The position numbers and the translations under genes were made by a program. Below, in pieces: positions 1 to 8,190 of a DNA stretch of 64,000 nt; position 1 is the first letter of the stretch, and each line of letters opens with the position of its first letter. The notes under the pieces are model-generated. The model did not search any database, was not told the DNA's origin, and saw only the letters and a list, made by a program, of their open reading frames with translations. Source of the DNA: Pseudocalidococcus sp964653145 (GTDB lineage Bacteria; Cyanobacteriota; Cyanobacteriia; Thermosynechococcales; Thermosynechococcaceae); contig CAZZCG010000014.1 of assembly GCA_964653145.1 (NCBI GenBank), forward strand, positions 30,824-94,823. Direction: 5' to 3'.

Positions 1-4
1 GAAT

Positions 5-226
5 CTAGGGAGTATCTAAAATTTGCCACCATCCCAGGCCTGGGCCGATAAAGCGCACCGTTATCCAAATCACCACAAGGAGAACAATCCCTGCCCAAGT
101 GCTACGGGTGAGAATCTTTTGGATATTCCCGGCCTGCGACTTGGTCAACGGCAGCCACGGGACGATAGGTTCTTCTTGTCCATACTTTTCACCGAGGGAC
201 TCTTTGCGGCGCTTGGACTCACCCAT
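5..226 (-). CDS. DUF2839 small membrane protein
   Basis: A 73-residue protein opening with the basic segment MGESKRRKESLGEKYGQ and ending in one hydrophobic helix (about residues 44-62) followed by FIGPGLGWWQ. This matches the cyanobacterial DUF2839 family as I recall it. The function is unknown; a single-pass thylakoid or plasma membrane protein with a cytoplasmic basic head is likely. The frame is open eight codons further upstream, but the ATG at 226 matches the family start. It is divergent from argJ with about 200 bases between them. Confidence 0.8.
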   Translation of the reverse strand: MGESKRRKESLGEKYGQEEPIVPWLPLTKSQAGNIQKILTRSTWAGIVLLVVIWITVRFIGPGLGWWQILDTP

Positions 227-425
227 AACTAATCTGAACCATGACAACAACTCTTAACGATAACAAAGAAAATTTACTAAAACCCATCGATCCTTAGTCG
301 AACTCTCAACGCGTAGGTCTTGCTGAAGGGTTTGATTAAGGCTTTTTAACAGGGCAGAGGAATTCGAAGTCCCCTGATATAATGACAGCGTTTTCCGAGA
401 TTAATACCACGACAAAGGAGCAGCA

Positions 426-1679
426 ATGACCAACTGGCAACGAATTCCGGGGGGAGTGACTGCACCGAGAGGGTATCGGGCTGGGGGAATGCGGGCTGGA
501 CTCAAACCCTCTGGACTTCCGGATCTTGCGCTCATCGTCTCGGATGTCCCGGCCATTGCCGCTGGGGTCTTCACCACTAGTCAAGTTCGGGCCGCCTGTG
601 TGGATTATTGCCGTCAGCGGTTACAGGCTAAGTCCACCGCCCAGGCCATTCTTTGTAACGCCGGCCAGGCCAATGCCGCAACTGGAGCGCAGGGGTGGGC
701 TACGGTTCTCGAACAAGCCCAAATTGTCAGCCAGGCCTTGGAAATTCCATCTGATTCCGTGTTAGTGGCGTCCACTGGAGTGATTGGCAAACAAATCCCG
801 ATTGAAAAAATACGAGCAGCTCTCCCTGAACTCCAAACCCTTCTGTCGGATACAGGCTCAGACTCAGCGGCCCAGGCGATCATGACGACGGATTTAGTCC
901 CCAAAACCATTGCCTTGGAGGCTAAACTTGGCGAACAAACCATTCGGGTGGGTGGCATCGCCAAAGGTTCCGGCATGATTCATCCCAATATGGCAACCAT
1001 GCTGGCCTTTGTCACCTGTGATGCCGCTGTTTCTCCCCACCTCTGGCAAGAAATGGTGAGCCAGGCCAATGAAGGTAGTTTTAACCAGATTACGGTTGAT
1101 GGCGATACCAGCACCAATGATACCCTCCTAGCCCTGGCCAATGGTCAATCCCGCACCCCGGCCATTACTGAACCTGGTCCAGAAGCAGAACTCCTTGCTG
1201 GAATGTTGCAGGAAGTCCTCACCTACTTAGCCAAATCCATTGCCCGGGATGGAGAAGGCGCCACCTGTCTACTTGAAGTGGAAGTCAGTGGAGCCAGTGA
1301 TGTAGCTTCAGCCCGTCAAGTGGCCCGGACTATTGCTGGATCGAGTCTATTTAAGTCCGCTGTTTTTGGTCGGGATCCGAACTGGGGCCGAATTGCTGCT
1401 GCGGCTGGGCGGGCGGGAGTTTTTTTTGATCAGGAAAACTTGCAAATTCAATTGGGTGATTTTCTACTAATGCAACGGGGCCAACCTCTCGACTACGACA
1501 AGGCTGCTGCCAATGCCTATCTTAAACACCAGGCCGAACTGAGCAGCCAAGGGGGACAATCGGTTGAGCATCCGGTATTAGTCAAGGTCAGCATTGGTTC
1601 GGGGCCTGGAACGGGGCGAGCCTGGGGCTGCGACTTGAGTTATGACTATGTGAAAATTAATGCTGAATACACCACCTAG
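426..1679 (+). CDS. argJ: Bifunctional glutamate N-acetyltransferase / amino-acid acetyltransferase ArgJ
   Basis: ArgJ (417 aa) transfers acetyl groups from N-acetylornithine to glutamate and can also acetylate glutamate from acetyl-CoA, so it runs the cyclic arginine pathway in the cytoplasm. The autoprocessing motif is visible: GSGMIHPNMATML, with self-cleavage expected before Thr191 to give alpha and beta chains. The N-terminal GGVTAPRGYRAGG and the substrate-site segment FGRDPNWGRI are also typical. Length is normal. An AGGAG ribosome site lies at 416-420, six bases before the ATG. The gene stands alone, followed by about 100 bases before an unrelated repeat protein. Confidence 0.97.
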   Translation: MTNWQRIPGGVTAPRGYRAGGMRAGLKPSGLPDLALIVSDVPAIAAGVFTTSQVRAACVDYCRQRLQAKSTAQAILCNAGQANAATGAQGWATVLEQAQIVSQALEIPSDSVLVASTGVIGKQIPIEKIRAALPELQTLLSDTGSDSAAQAIMTTDLVPKTIALEAKLGEQTIRVGGIAKGSGMIHPNMATMLAFVTCDAAVSPHLWQEMVSQANEGSFNQITVDGDTSTNDTLLALANGQSRTPAITEPGPEAELLAGMLQEVLTYLAKSIARDGEGATCLLEVEVSGASDVASARQVARTIAGSSLFKSAVFGRDPNWGRIAAAAGRAGVFFDQENLQIQLGDFLLMQRGQPLDYDKAAANAYLKHQAELSSQGGQSVEHPVLVKVSIGSGPGTGRAWGCDLSYDYVKINAEYTT

Positions 1680-1776
1680 ATCAGTGCAACCAGTTGTTTT
1701 ACTCGGCCGCTAGGATAGAATCTCATGGGCAATGGCCTGACTTGGGGTCGTTGTCCACAAACGGAACCATGATTTT

Positions 1777-3126
1777 ATGAACGCCCAGGAATTACTGAAG
1801 CGTTACGCCAGTGGGGAGCGAGATTTTAGTCGGGCCAGCCTCAGTAATGCCGAGTTGATCAATGCCGACTTGGAAGGGGTGAACTTGGCCCGCGCAGATT
1901 TGGAATGGGTCAATCTCAGTGGTGCCAAACTTACCCATGCCAACCTCAGTGGGGCTGAATTGATCAATGCCAACCTGATCAACGCCAACCTTAACCAGGC
2001 CAATTTGACAGGGGTAAATCTCAGTCGCACGGATCTCAGTTGGGCAAACCTCACCCAGGCCAATCTCAGCCGTTCAGAACTCAGTGAAGCCACCTTGCGC
2101 GGGGCCAACCTCCAGGGGGCTGACATGAGTCGGGTGGATTTAGCCGAGGCAGATCTCCGGGGCCTGGGTTTTAGTGGGGTGAATTTACGGGGGGCCAATC
2201 TCCAAGGGGCGAATCTTCACGGCACAGAACTGATTAAGGCCGACTTGGGACGGGTGGATTTAATCGAAGCGGACTTAAGCAATGCCAACCTTTCGGGGGC
2301 TAATTTGAGTGGGGCCAACCTGAGTCGGGCCAACCTTGCCCATGCCAACCTTACTGGAGCTGACTTATCCCGGGTAGATTTGACGGAAGTGACGCTAACG
2401 GAAGCCAATTTGACGAAAGCTAACCTGAGTGGGGCTGAACTGGGCAAAGCAGACCTATCGGCCTTAGAACTGTGTGATGTCAACTTAAGTGGGGCCAATC
2501 TCAACGGAGCTAATTTAGCTGCAACTAACCTGAGTCGTGCTGATCTCAGCGGGGCAAATTTGCGGGGGGTTAACCTGAGTCGGGCTAAGTTGAATGGCAC
2601 CAATCTCCGGGGGGCAAACTTGGTTGGGGCAAACTTAACTGGCGCAATGATGGATGGGGCTGATCTATCTCAGGCCGATATGCGGAGTGCCAATCTCAGT
2701 GGGCTAACCTTAAGCGGGGTCATTCTCCGCGGGGCCAATCTCAGTGGGGCCAATCTCCGGGAAATTGAACTGAACCAGGCCAACCTCAGTCGCGCTGATC
2801 TGGTGGAAGCTAACCTCAGCCGGGCGAAAATGTCGGGAGCCAACCTCAGCCGGGCCACCCTCAGTGAAGCGAATCTGAGCCGGGCCACCCTGAGTGGAGC
2901 CACCTTAAGCCGCGTTACCTTGAGTGGGGATGGCTTGGGGGATGTGGACTTAAGTGGGGTGAATTTAAGTGGCGCCGATTTGGGGGATGCCCAGCTTTTC
3001 GGGGCCAATTTATCCCGTTCTGATTTGACCCGAGTGAACCTCACCGCTGCAGACTTAAGTGGCTCCAATTTGAGTGAAGTCGATCTACGGGGCACGATTA
3101 TGCCGGATGGTCGCCGCCGGAGTTAG
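1777..3126 (+). CDS. Long pentapeptide-repeat protein
   Basis: A 449-residue protein made almost entirely of A(D/N)LXX pentapeptides from about residue 20 to 440. Such repeats fold into a right-handed quadrilateral beta-helix. There is a short N-terminal lead (MNAQELLKRYASGERDFSRA) and a C-terminal MPDGRRRS tail, and no signal peptide or other domain. The Leu centre and Ala/Cys/Thr packing positions are kept throughout, so the helix looks unbroken and would be unusually long. Function is unknown; cyanobacteria carry many such proteins. The repeats are also visible in DNA as recurring gccaacctcagt-like blocks. The ATG follows a weak ribosome site. Confidence 0.9.
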   Translation: MNAQELLKRYASGERDFSRASLSNAELINADLEGVNLARADLEWVNLSGAKLTHANLSGAELINANLINANLNQANLTGVNLSRTDLSWANLTQANLSRSELSEATLRGANLQGADMSRVDLAEADLRGLGFSGVNLRGANLQGANLHGTELIKADLGRVDLIEADLSNANLSGANLSGANLSRANLAHANLTGADLSRVDLTEVTLTEANLTKANLSGAELGKADLSALELCDVNLSGANLNGANLAATNLSRADLSGANLRGVNLSRAKLNGTNLRGANLVGANLTGAMMDGADLSQADMRSANLSGLTLSGVILRGANLSGANLREIELNQANLSRADLVEANLSRAKMSGANLSRATLSEANLSRATLSGATLSRVTLSGDGLGDVDLSGVNLSGADLGDAQLFGANLSRSDLTRVNLTAADLSGSNLSEVDLRGTIMPDGRRRS

Positions 3127-3230
3127 GCCTATTTCAGTTGATCTGTGGTGTACCATCAGTAAGGCTGGGGTGGTTTTGCCGCACGCCAATTGTTGCAGGA
3201 GTTTAGGGTAGCGAGATTAATAGCGAATTG

Positions 3231-3857
3231 ATGGAGACACAGCCCCCCACCGCGGCGTTAACCCCCGTTGAAGATCAGACGCCTCTGCCCCTGTTAGCTA
3301 AATTACCCCACCCCCCTGGCCTGGCAACCTGTCCTCGACGCGCCCGTTGGCATTTGGACTTGCTCCTCATGGCCCTGGAATCCCTGGACTTAACCGCTGC
3401 TGAAACTATGCTCCAGGTGATTCGCGACCTCCACCTGACTGTTATGATCCCGAATCGGGTTGTCCTTTGGCTATTGCGCTCCACCAATCCCTTCCGTAAC
3501 CTGGCCCAACGCATCCCGATGCCCTTGGATGAAGGCAAGATTTTAGCGATTTTGGTCTGTGATTTAGCCCGCCGACAGACCGCCAACCTGCGCCAATTGG
3601 TTTTTATCATTCCCCAAATTGAGCAGCAGAACCTTGACTATGGAGCCTATCCCCCCTTGGCGGAGTATTTGGATCGGTTTCGGCGGAATTTTCGCAAGCG
3701 CATGAATCTGAATCGCTCCAGCCTGTTGATCTACCGAGATCCCGCCCAATTAAACCAACTGGCCCTCAAACTATTGCCCCAATTGTTGTTTTGTACGGGA
3801 ACCGCGGGCCTGGAACGGCTCTGGTTTAGCTTGTTTGATGGGGAAATAGAGGGCTAA
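3231..3857 (+). CDS. DUF3038 domain protein
   Basis: A 208-residue soluble, helix-rich protein (segments RARWHLDLLLMALESLDL and PLAEYLDRFRRNFRKRMN are recognisable) that I assign to the cyanobacterial DUF3038 family. Its function is not known. A TTG sits immediately before the ATG at 3231; I prefer the ATG. Nine bases separate it from the DUF4335 gene, and these two families commonly occur as neighbours in cyanobacteria, so they probably act together. The Shine-Dalgarno sequence is poor. Confidence 0.8.
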   Translation: METQPPTAALTPVEDQTPLPLLAKLPHPPGLATCPRRARWHLDLLLMALESLDLTAAETMLQVIRDLHLTVMIPNRVVLWLLRSTNPFRNLAQRIPMPLDEGKILAILVCDLARRQTANLRQLVFIIPQIEQQNLDYGAYPPLAEYLDRFRRNFRKRMNLNRSSLLIYRDPAQLNQLALKLLPQLLFCTGTAGLERLWFSLFDGEIEG

Positions 3858-3866
3858 GGAATCAAA

Positions 3867-4556
3867 ATGCTGAGTCAACGCCACTACAGTTTGCCCAATT
3901 GTGTCATTACCTTGGAAGGCATGAGTACCCAGGCCGGGAATCAGTTTGGTTTAGACCTAGTTACATCCTGTCAAGTCCAGATCATGGGGGAGTCGCAACC
4001 GCTGAAGGGGGGACTAGAGTTTTTAGAAGCCTTGGTCGCTGCAATCAATCCGGTGATCCAGACTTGGTTGAGCGGGGTCAAACCGATCAAACATTGGTCG
4101 CTGCGACCCCAACAGCCCCCCTCGGCAACTATCAGTGTCCAAGCCCAAAGCCCCGATCTCCATTCTTTTTTAATTCTGATTCCCAAAGCTCTCCTCACCC
4201 TAGTCCCCGCGGATTCTCTGCCCGCAGCTGGAACCTCGACGCCAACTCCTAACCCTGACTGCCTGGAACTAAAGCTCTCCACTGTGCAAATGTTTGATTT
4301 AGTCGAAGCCCTAGATCAGTTGTGCCAAGATGAGCTGACGCTGCCGCACCTCCAATTAAACCTGCAATCACTGCATCGACGGGACGTGGCCCCAACGGTT
4401 TCTCTGGCAGAGCAAGCGACTCCCATTGGCCTGGGTATGGCGAGTTTGGCCATTGCAGCGGTGATTTTCTGGTTTGTCCCGGCCCCGGAACCCCGCCAAG
4501 CCCCCCCAGAGGTCAACGGCAACGAGCCAAACCCCACAGCCCCTGCCAATCCCTAA
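3867..4556 (+). CDS. DUF4335 domain protein, C-terminally membrane-anchored
   Basis: A 229-residue protein starting MLSQRHYSLPNCVITLEGM, as in the DUF4335 family. The body (residues 1 to about 185) is soluble. It is followed by one hydrophobic helix near residues 190-207 (LGMASLAIAAVIFWFV) and a Pro/Asn-rich tail, suggesting a tail-anchored membrane protein. Function unknown. It is probably cotranscribed with the DUF3038 gene just upstream and with the acetyltransferase that begins 29 bases downstream. Confidence 0.8.
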   Translation: MLSQRHYSLPNCVITLEGMSTQAGNQFGLDLVTSCQVQIMGESQPLKGGLEFLEALVAAINPVIQTWLSGVKPIKHWSLRPQQPPSATISVQAQSPDLHSFLILIPKALLTLVPADSLPAAGTSTPTPNPDCLELKLSTVQMFDLVEALDQLCQDELTLPHLQLNLQSLHRRDVAPTVSLAEQATPIGLGMASLAIAAVIFWFVPAPEPRQAPPEVNGNEPNPTAPANP

Positions 4557-4585
4557 ATTGCCCCCACTATTCTCTGAAAGTTCCG

Positions 4586-5065
4586 TTGAGTACCTTGTTT
4601 TCTCCCCAGGCCTTGAGTGGGCCATCCATCCAAATCCGTCGCGGTTTTTTGACTGGCCCAGTTCCCAGTGCAGCGGAGATCAATCAAGTCCAGACCCTGT
4701 TCAACCAGGAAACATTTTGGGCTCAAGGTCGAGATTCTGATCAGTTACGGAAATCTTTACTCGGAAGCGATGTTGTCGTCACGGCCTGGTTTGAGGCAGA
4801 GTTAATTGGTTTGGCCCGGGCTCTTTCCGATGGGGTCTATCGGGCCACCATTTGGGATGTCGTGGTAGCAGCGGACTATCGGGGCCTGGGCATTGGCAAA
4901 AAATTAATTAAAACCCTGCTGACCATGCCTGAACTTCAGGTGGAGCGAATTTACCTGATGACAACCCACCACCAGGCCTTTTATCATCGCCTTGGGTTTC
5001 AACCTAACTCCAGCACTACAATGGTCATGTTTTCCCCTGGTTCTTTATCTAACCTCCCCACCTAA
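4586..5065 (+). CDS. GNAT-family N-acetyltransferase
   Basis: A 159-residue GCN5-related N-acetyltransferase. The acetyl-CoA binding motif A is clear (DYRGLGIGKKLIKTLL, about residues 97-112), preceded by the beta-strand TIWDVVVAA and followed by the motif B region FYHRLGF. It resembles the cyanobacterial and plastid group related to NSI/SNAT acetyltransferases. The substrate, a protein lysine or a small amine, cannot be told from sequence. The start is a TTG at 4586; no in-frame ATG lies nearby. Only five bases separate its stop from the next gene, so the two are probably cotranscribed. Confidence 0.85.
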   Translation: MSTLFSPQALSGPSIQIRRGFLTGPVPSAAEINQVQTLFNQETFWAQGRDSDQLRKSLLGSDVVVTAWFEAELIGLARALSDGVYRATIWDVVVAADYRGLGIGKKLIKTLLTMPELQVERIYLMTTHHQAFYHRLGFQPNSSTTMVMFSPGSLSNLPT

Positions 5066-5070
5066 ATTCC

Positions 5071-5463
5071 ATGTCTGCTACCCCCAACCTCTCGACGGTC
5101 GTTACCCAATTGGGGATCCCCGCCATTGCCCGGCATTTATTCCTTTGTGCAGACCAAACCAAACCCCTCTGTTGCGATAAAGCAGTTGGGCTTGAGGCCT
5201 GGGATTACCTGAAAAAACGGTTGAAGGAACTGGGATTAGACCAACCATCGCCCCTCCAGCCAACCTGCACCTATCGCACAAAAGCTAACTGTTTACGCAT
5301 CTGCCAGCAGGGCCCCATCTTGCTGGTGTATCCCGATGGCGTTTGGTATCACTCTGCTCGCCCGGACGTCCTAGAGCGAATCATTCAGGAACATCTCTTG
5401 AACGGCAACATTGTGGCAGACTACCTCTGTTGGCCAACCCCTGACAGTCTTAGCGCCGATTAG
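5071..5463 (+). CDS. Thioredoxin-like (2Fe-2S) ferredoxin-domain protein
   Basis: A 130-residue protein with the thioredoxin-like 2Fe-2S ferredoxin pattern: an HLFLCADQ segment with Cys near residue 26, a CC pair near 34-35, and the downstream pair in NCLRICQQGPILLVYPDGVWY. The four conserved Cys positions look intact, so a 2Fe-2S cluster is plausible. Related modules occur in NuoE/HoxE proteins and in stand-alone cyanobacterial ferredoxins. The partner is unknown. It sits between the GNAT gene and the ArsM-like methyltransferase, and an electron-donor role for one of these neighbours is possible but is inference. Confidence 0.85.
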   Translation: MSATPNLSTVVTQLGIPAIARHLFLCADQTKPLCCDKAVGLEAWDYLKKRLKELGLDQPSPLQPTCTYRTKANCLRICQQGPILLVYPDGVWYHSARPDVLERIIQEHLLNGNIVADYLCWPTPDSLSAD

Positions 5464-5493
5464 ACTATAACAGCACTCCATCTCTTGAACTAT

Positions 5494-6330
5494 ATGAGCT
5501 ATCTGGACACTGCTGCTGAATTTTATGCTTCGGTTGCCCAAACCCCGGATGAGGGCCTGTGCTGTGTCAACCAGGAACCCTTATCTTTACCGGATTTAGT
5601 TGTGCCGGAAATGATGCAGCGGATGAACTACGGTTGCGGGACAACGGTACAAGTTCAGGAACTTACCCACGGGTCCACGGTTCTCTATGTTGGAGTTGGT
5701 GGAGGCCTGGAAGCTCTGCAGTTTGCCTATTTTTCCCAGCGGCCTGGGGCGGTGATCGCGGTGGATCCGGTGTCGGAAATGCGTGAAGTTGCTGCCAAGA
5801 ATCTCGTGGAGGCTGCCACCCTCAATCCGTGGTTTGATCCGGCATTCGTCCAAATCCTTTCGGGGGATGCCTTTGCCCTACCGCTGCCCGATCACAGTGT
5901 GGATGTGGTGGCGCAAAACTGTCTGTTTAATATTTTTGAACCTCAGGACTTAGCCCAGGCCTTGGCGGAAGCCAATCGAGTCCTTCGCCCCTTGGGACGT
6001 TTGTTAATGAGTGATCCCATCGCAACCAGGCCCATTCCGGAACATTTACGCCAGGATGAGCGGCTACGGGCCATGTGTTTGTCCGGGGCTTTGACTGAGG
6101 GGGACTATCTCCAACAGTTAGCCAAGGCTGGATTTGGCGAAATTGAAATTCGCTCCCGCCGTCCTTACCGCGTTTTAGACCGAACAACCTATCACTTGGA
6201 GGCGGATATTGCCTTAGATAGCCTTGATTCCGTTGCGATTAAAACGCCCGTTCCCTGTGGTGGCCCAAACATTAAGGATTTTAGTTCTGAGCAGTCCATC
6301 TCAACTTTGGCCTCGAAATGTTGTGGTTAG
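5494..6330 (+). CDS. ArsM-like SAM-dependent methyltransferase (arsenosugar-type arsenite methyltransferase family)
   Basis: A 278-residue class I methyltransferase. The N-terminus MSYLDTAAEFYASVAQTP, the GLCC pair (Cys23-24) and NYGCGTT (Cys48) match the cyanobacterial arsenite methyltransferase group linked to arsenosugar synthesis. The SAM site is YVGVGGGLEALQF with acidic VIAVDP after it, and a further Cys sits in AQNCLFN. The family normally has a longer C-terminal region after the VAIKxPxP segment; here about 30 residues follow, ending in KCCG, so the tail looks shortened. A TTG nine bases upstream is an alternative start. No other arsenic genes are in the window, so the substrate is uncertain. 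Confidence 0.75.
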   Translation: MSYLDTAAEFYASVAQTPDEGLCCVNQEPLSLPDLVVPEMMQRMNYGCGTTVQVQELTHGSTVLYVGVGGGLEALQFAYFSQRPGAVIAVDPVSEMREVAAKNLVEAATLNPWFDPAFVQILSGDAFALPLPDHSVDVVAQNCLFNIFEPQDLAQALAEANRVLRPLGRLLMSDPIATRPIPEHLRQDERLRAMCLSGALTEGDYLQQLAKAGFGEIEIRSRRPYRVLDRTTYHLEADIALDSLDSVAIKTPVPCGGPNIKDFSSEQSISTLASKCCG

Positions 6331-6477
6331 TTCCCCCCTTGCAGGAGGTTTTTGAGTTCAGCTCGGGGCCAATGAACCCATAATCGACTCTGAAATCATT
6401 GCCATGGGGTAAAGGTAACTCAATGGTCATCGTTGCCATTGGGTTTGATCACACCCCCCTCAAGTACCTCAACCTCT

Positions 6478-6506
6478 GGCCAGCGGTGCGTGCGACTGGC
6501 CCTTTT
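6478..6506 (+). terminator. Probable intrinsic terminator after the ArsM-like gene
   Basis: Inverted repeat GGCCAG (6478-6483) and CTGGCC (6496-6501) with a 12-base loop, followed by CTTTT. CTCT and AGAG flanks could extend the structure. The T-run is short, so termination may be partial. Confidence 0.45.
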
Positions 6507-6606
6507 AGAGTGAGATGACTATATATCCTAGAGCGATAAACGTTCTGATACAATAATAATTTGTCTAAATTTAGGCTCACTTGCTTGGGACGATCCAACT
6601 GTTCCC

Positions 6607-6646
6607 TGTGAGTTTTACGCTCTTGTCTGTTGAGTTTTTCGCTCAC
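6607..6646 (+). repeat. Tandem near-repeat in the leader of the small basic protein
   Basis: TGTGAGTTTTACGCTC at 6607-6622 and TTGAGTTTTTCGCTC from 6630 are near copies 23 bases apart. The outer GTGAG and CTCAC ends are also complementary, so the segment could form a hairpin in the transcript. It lies 30-70 bases before the ATG at 6677. Confidence 0.5.
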
Positions 6647-6676
6647 GTCTCCGCCCATCTAACGTCAGAGGTCAGC

Positions 6677-6853
6677 ATGGCAAAACGCCGCAATCCGAAG
6701 AAAGAAAAAGCCCTCCGCAACCAGGCCTATGCCCGGAAATTCCGCAAACGTTCCCCCAGTCGGTTTGGTCGGCGTTTCTACAATGACAACCGCAATGAAA
6801 ATAAAGAAACAGAAGCTACGACGAGTGAAACCCTAGAAGGGGCCACTGATTAA
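6677..6853 (+). CDS. Small highly basic conserved protein
   Basis: A 58-residue protein beginning MAKRRNPKKEKALRNQAYA, rich in Lys/Arg over its first 38 residues and acidic or polar at the end (ETEATTSETLEGATD). I recognise the N-terminal pattern as a conserved small protein of cyanobacteria without an assigned function; nucleic-acid or ribosome binding is a guess from composition. The frame is open 32 codons upstream, but that part is not basic, and the ATG at 6677 is the natural start. Its last 21 bases overlap the convergent oxidoreductase gene. Confidence 0.7.
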   Translation: MAKRRNPKKEKALRNQAYARKFRKRSPSRFGRRFYNDNRNENKETEATTSETLEGATD

Positions 6854-7906
6854 CCGCGTCGCCACCGCTGTTCCTGACTGCCAGGCCCGTCCTAAACCCC
6901 AGGCCCAGTGTGTCCTCCCACACCAATCTCCACAACAGATTAAGGCTGGTGACATGGGGGCGACCAAATAGGGCCTGGGATAGGGTTTAGCAACTTCTGC
7001 AAACCGCCAGCGATGGACTTGCAACTCTTGGGGGTGATTGACTCGGGAGAAGTTACTGAGGGTTTTAAATCGCTCCCAAAGCAGCGCTCCCACCGCCGCC
7101 AGAGGCTGAGCCTCAAAGTGACCGCTGGCAAACTCCGAGGTACTGTGTAAAACCAGGGTGGCTGGCTGCTTCGTGGGGCGTTTACTCGCATCCCCAATCC
7201 CCCATTCAAGATCATCGTCCTGGAAGTAGGTAATCTTCTCCAGGCCCTGAATCGATCCACTGGCAAACTTCAGCAGGGCGGTAATCCTTGGTTTGTAGGA
7301 GACTGCGGCGAGGTGGCGAATAAACTCCGCAGCCAGGCCATGGGATTGGAGGGGTTGACAAAGGGCTAGGGCCTGGGGGGCGGGAATTGCCAAAACAAGG
7401 GTCTTCCCATACCAGGCCTGGGTTTTTCCGGCTGAGTTGAGAGTGGTTACCTGCCAAACCGCTGTTTTTGTTTCTTTGGTATTGATTTGGATGACTCGCT
7501 GTTGACGTTCAACTCGTAGCTCTTGAGCAAGATATTTGCCAATGGCCGACATGCCCTGAGGAACTGCATAGACCTTTGCCCTGGGTAGACAGGGGTGGTG
7601 TGCGTCCCAGGCCTGGAGTAGTTCTGCCTCGATTAATTCTTGGGTTAGGGCCAACCACGACGCGCTATCAAACTCCCCCTCGACTATCTGGCTAGCATCC
7701 TCGGGCACATACCAGGCTGGACAACCGTGATCCACCCAGCAATGGTCATTAAAGCGTCGAGTGGCCAAACGCCCCCCCAGCCCCCGCGATTTTTCCAGGA
7801 TCATGACCGACTGACCGCATCGGTCGAGCGTGCGTGCTATCACTAATCCAGCCAAGCCAGCCCCGACAATCAGGACATCAACCGGGTCATTAGGAGATTG
7901 AGCCAT
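6833..7906 (-). CDS. FAD/NAD(P)-dependent oxidoreductase, renalase-like
   Basis: A 357-residue flavoprotein. The N-terminal Rossmann motif DVLIVGAGLAGLVIARTL, followed by the FAD ribose-binding ILEKSRGLGGRLATRR, is typical of renalase and amine-oxidase-like enzymes. The C-terminal FAD contact (LICCGDWCGRTHWAWGLGRAWQSG) is also present. Substrate unknown; related cyanobacterial proteins are annotated as NAD(P)/FAD oxidoreductases. ATG at 7906 is chosen; a GTG four codons upstream is possible. Its 3' end overlaps the small basic protein gene by 21 bases on the other strand. Confidence 0.85.
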   Translation of the reverse strand: MAQSPNDPVDVLIVGAGLAGLVIARTLDRCGQSVMILEKSRGLGGRLATRRFNDHCWVDHGCPAWYVPEDASQIVEGEFDSASWLALTQELIEAELLQAWDAHHPCLPRAKVYAVPQGMSAIGKYLAQELRVERQQRVIQINTKETKTAVWQVTTLNSAGKTQAWYGKTLVLAIPAPQALALCQPLQSHGLAAEFIRHLAAVSYKPRITALLKFASGSIQGLEKITYFQDDDLEWGIGDASKRPTKQPATLVLHSTSEFASGHFEAQPLAAVGALLWERFKTLSNFSRVNHPQELQVHRWRFAEVAKPYPRPYLVAPMSPALICCGDWCGRTHWAWGLGRAWQSGTAVATRLISGPF

Positions 7907-8190
7907 GGACTTAATCACAGATATTGGGCAGCGAAATTGGGAACCTTGACTGTACTTTAAGGCTTCTCAGGCAAAATTTCCCGCCCCTTGGCTGTGTTCA
8001 GTGCCCCAGTGAACGGACGATACTGTCTATATTTTGGCCGAGAGGGGGACTTAACCTGTGATGTCATAGGTCGGGTTGTATTTCCAGATTTCTCCGGCGC
8101 TCATCCACCCCGAAGCAGGCTAGAGGTTGTAAATTGAGATACATTAATCGGCACACCCCAGGCTCCTTATTTCCTAACGCATAATTTTTC

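Larger units (their letters stand above)
6331..6676. other. Intergenic region: terminator and leader of the small basic protein
   Basis: No convincing gene. After the ArsM-like stop there is a short inverted repeat CAATGG/CCATTG (6421-6441), then a stronger GGCCAG/CTGGCC hairpin followed by CTTTT (listed separately). An AT-rich stretch around 6515-6575 contains TACAAT (6549-6554), a possible -10 element without a clear -35. A leader of about 100 bases then carries two near-identical TGAGTTTT(A/T)CGCTC blocks before the next ATG. A reverse-strand frame at 6449-6658 has no recognisable features. Confidence 0.5.

Noticed and set aside
23..232. A forward frame opposite the DUF2839 gene.
   Set aside because: It is the complement of a recognisable conserved gene and has no protein features.
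241..297. An 18-codon forward frame beginning MTTTLNDNKENLL.
   Set aside because: No ribosome site and very short; no evidence that it is translated.
1803..3095. Three long reverse-strand frames opposite the pentapeptide gene, rich in Arg, Leu, Ala and Lys.
   Set aside because: They are mirror images of the repeated codons of the forward gene and have repetitive, implausible composition.
1777..3126. Regularly spaced DNA repeats resembling a CRISPR array.
   Set aside because: The period follows the five-codon protein repeat, units are not identical and there are no unique spacers or cas genes.
6449..6658. A 69-codon reverse frame upstream of the small basic protein.
   Set aside because: It runs through the terminator-like hairpin and leader repeats and shows no family features.
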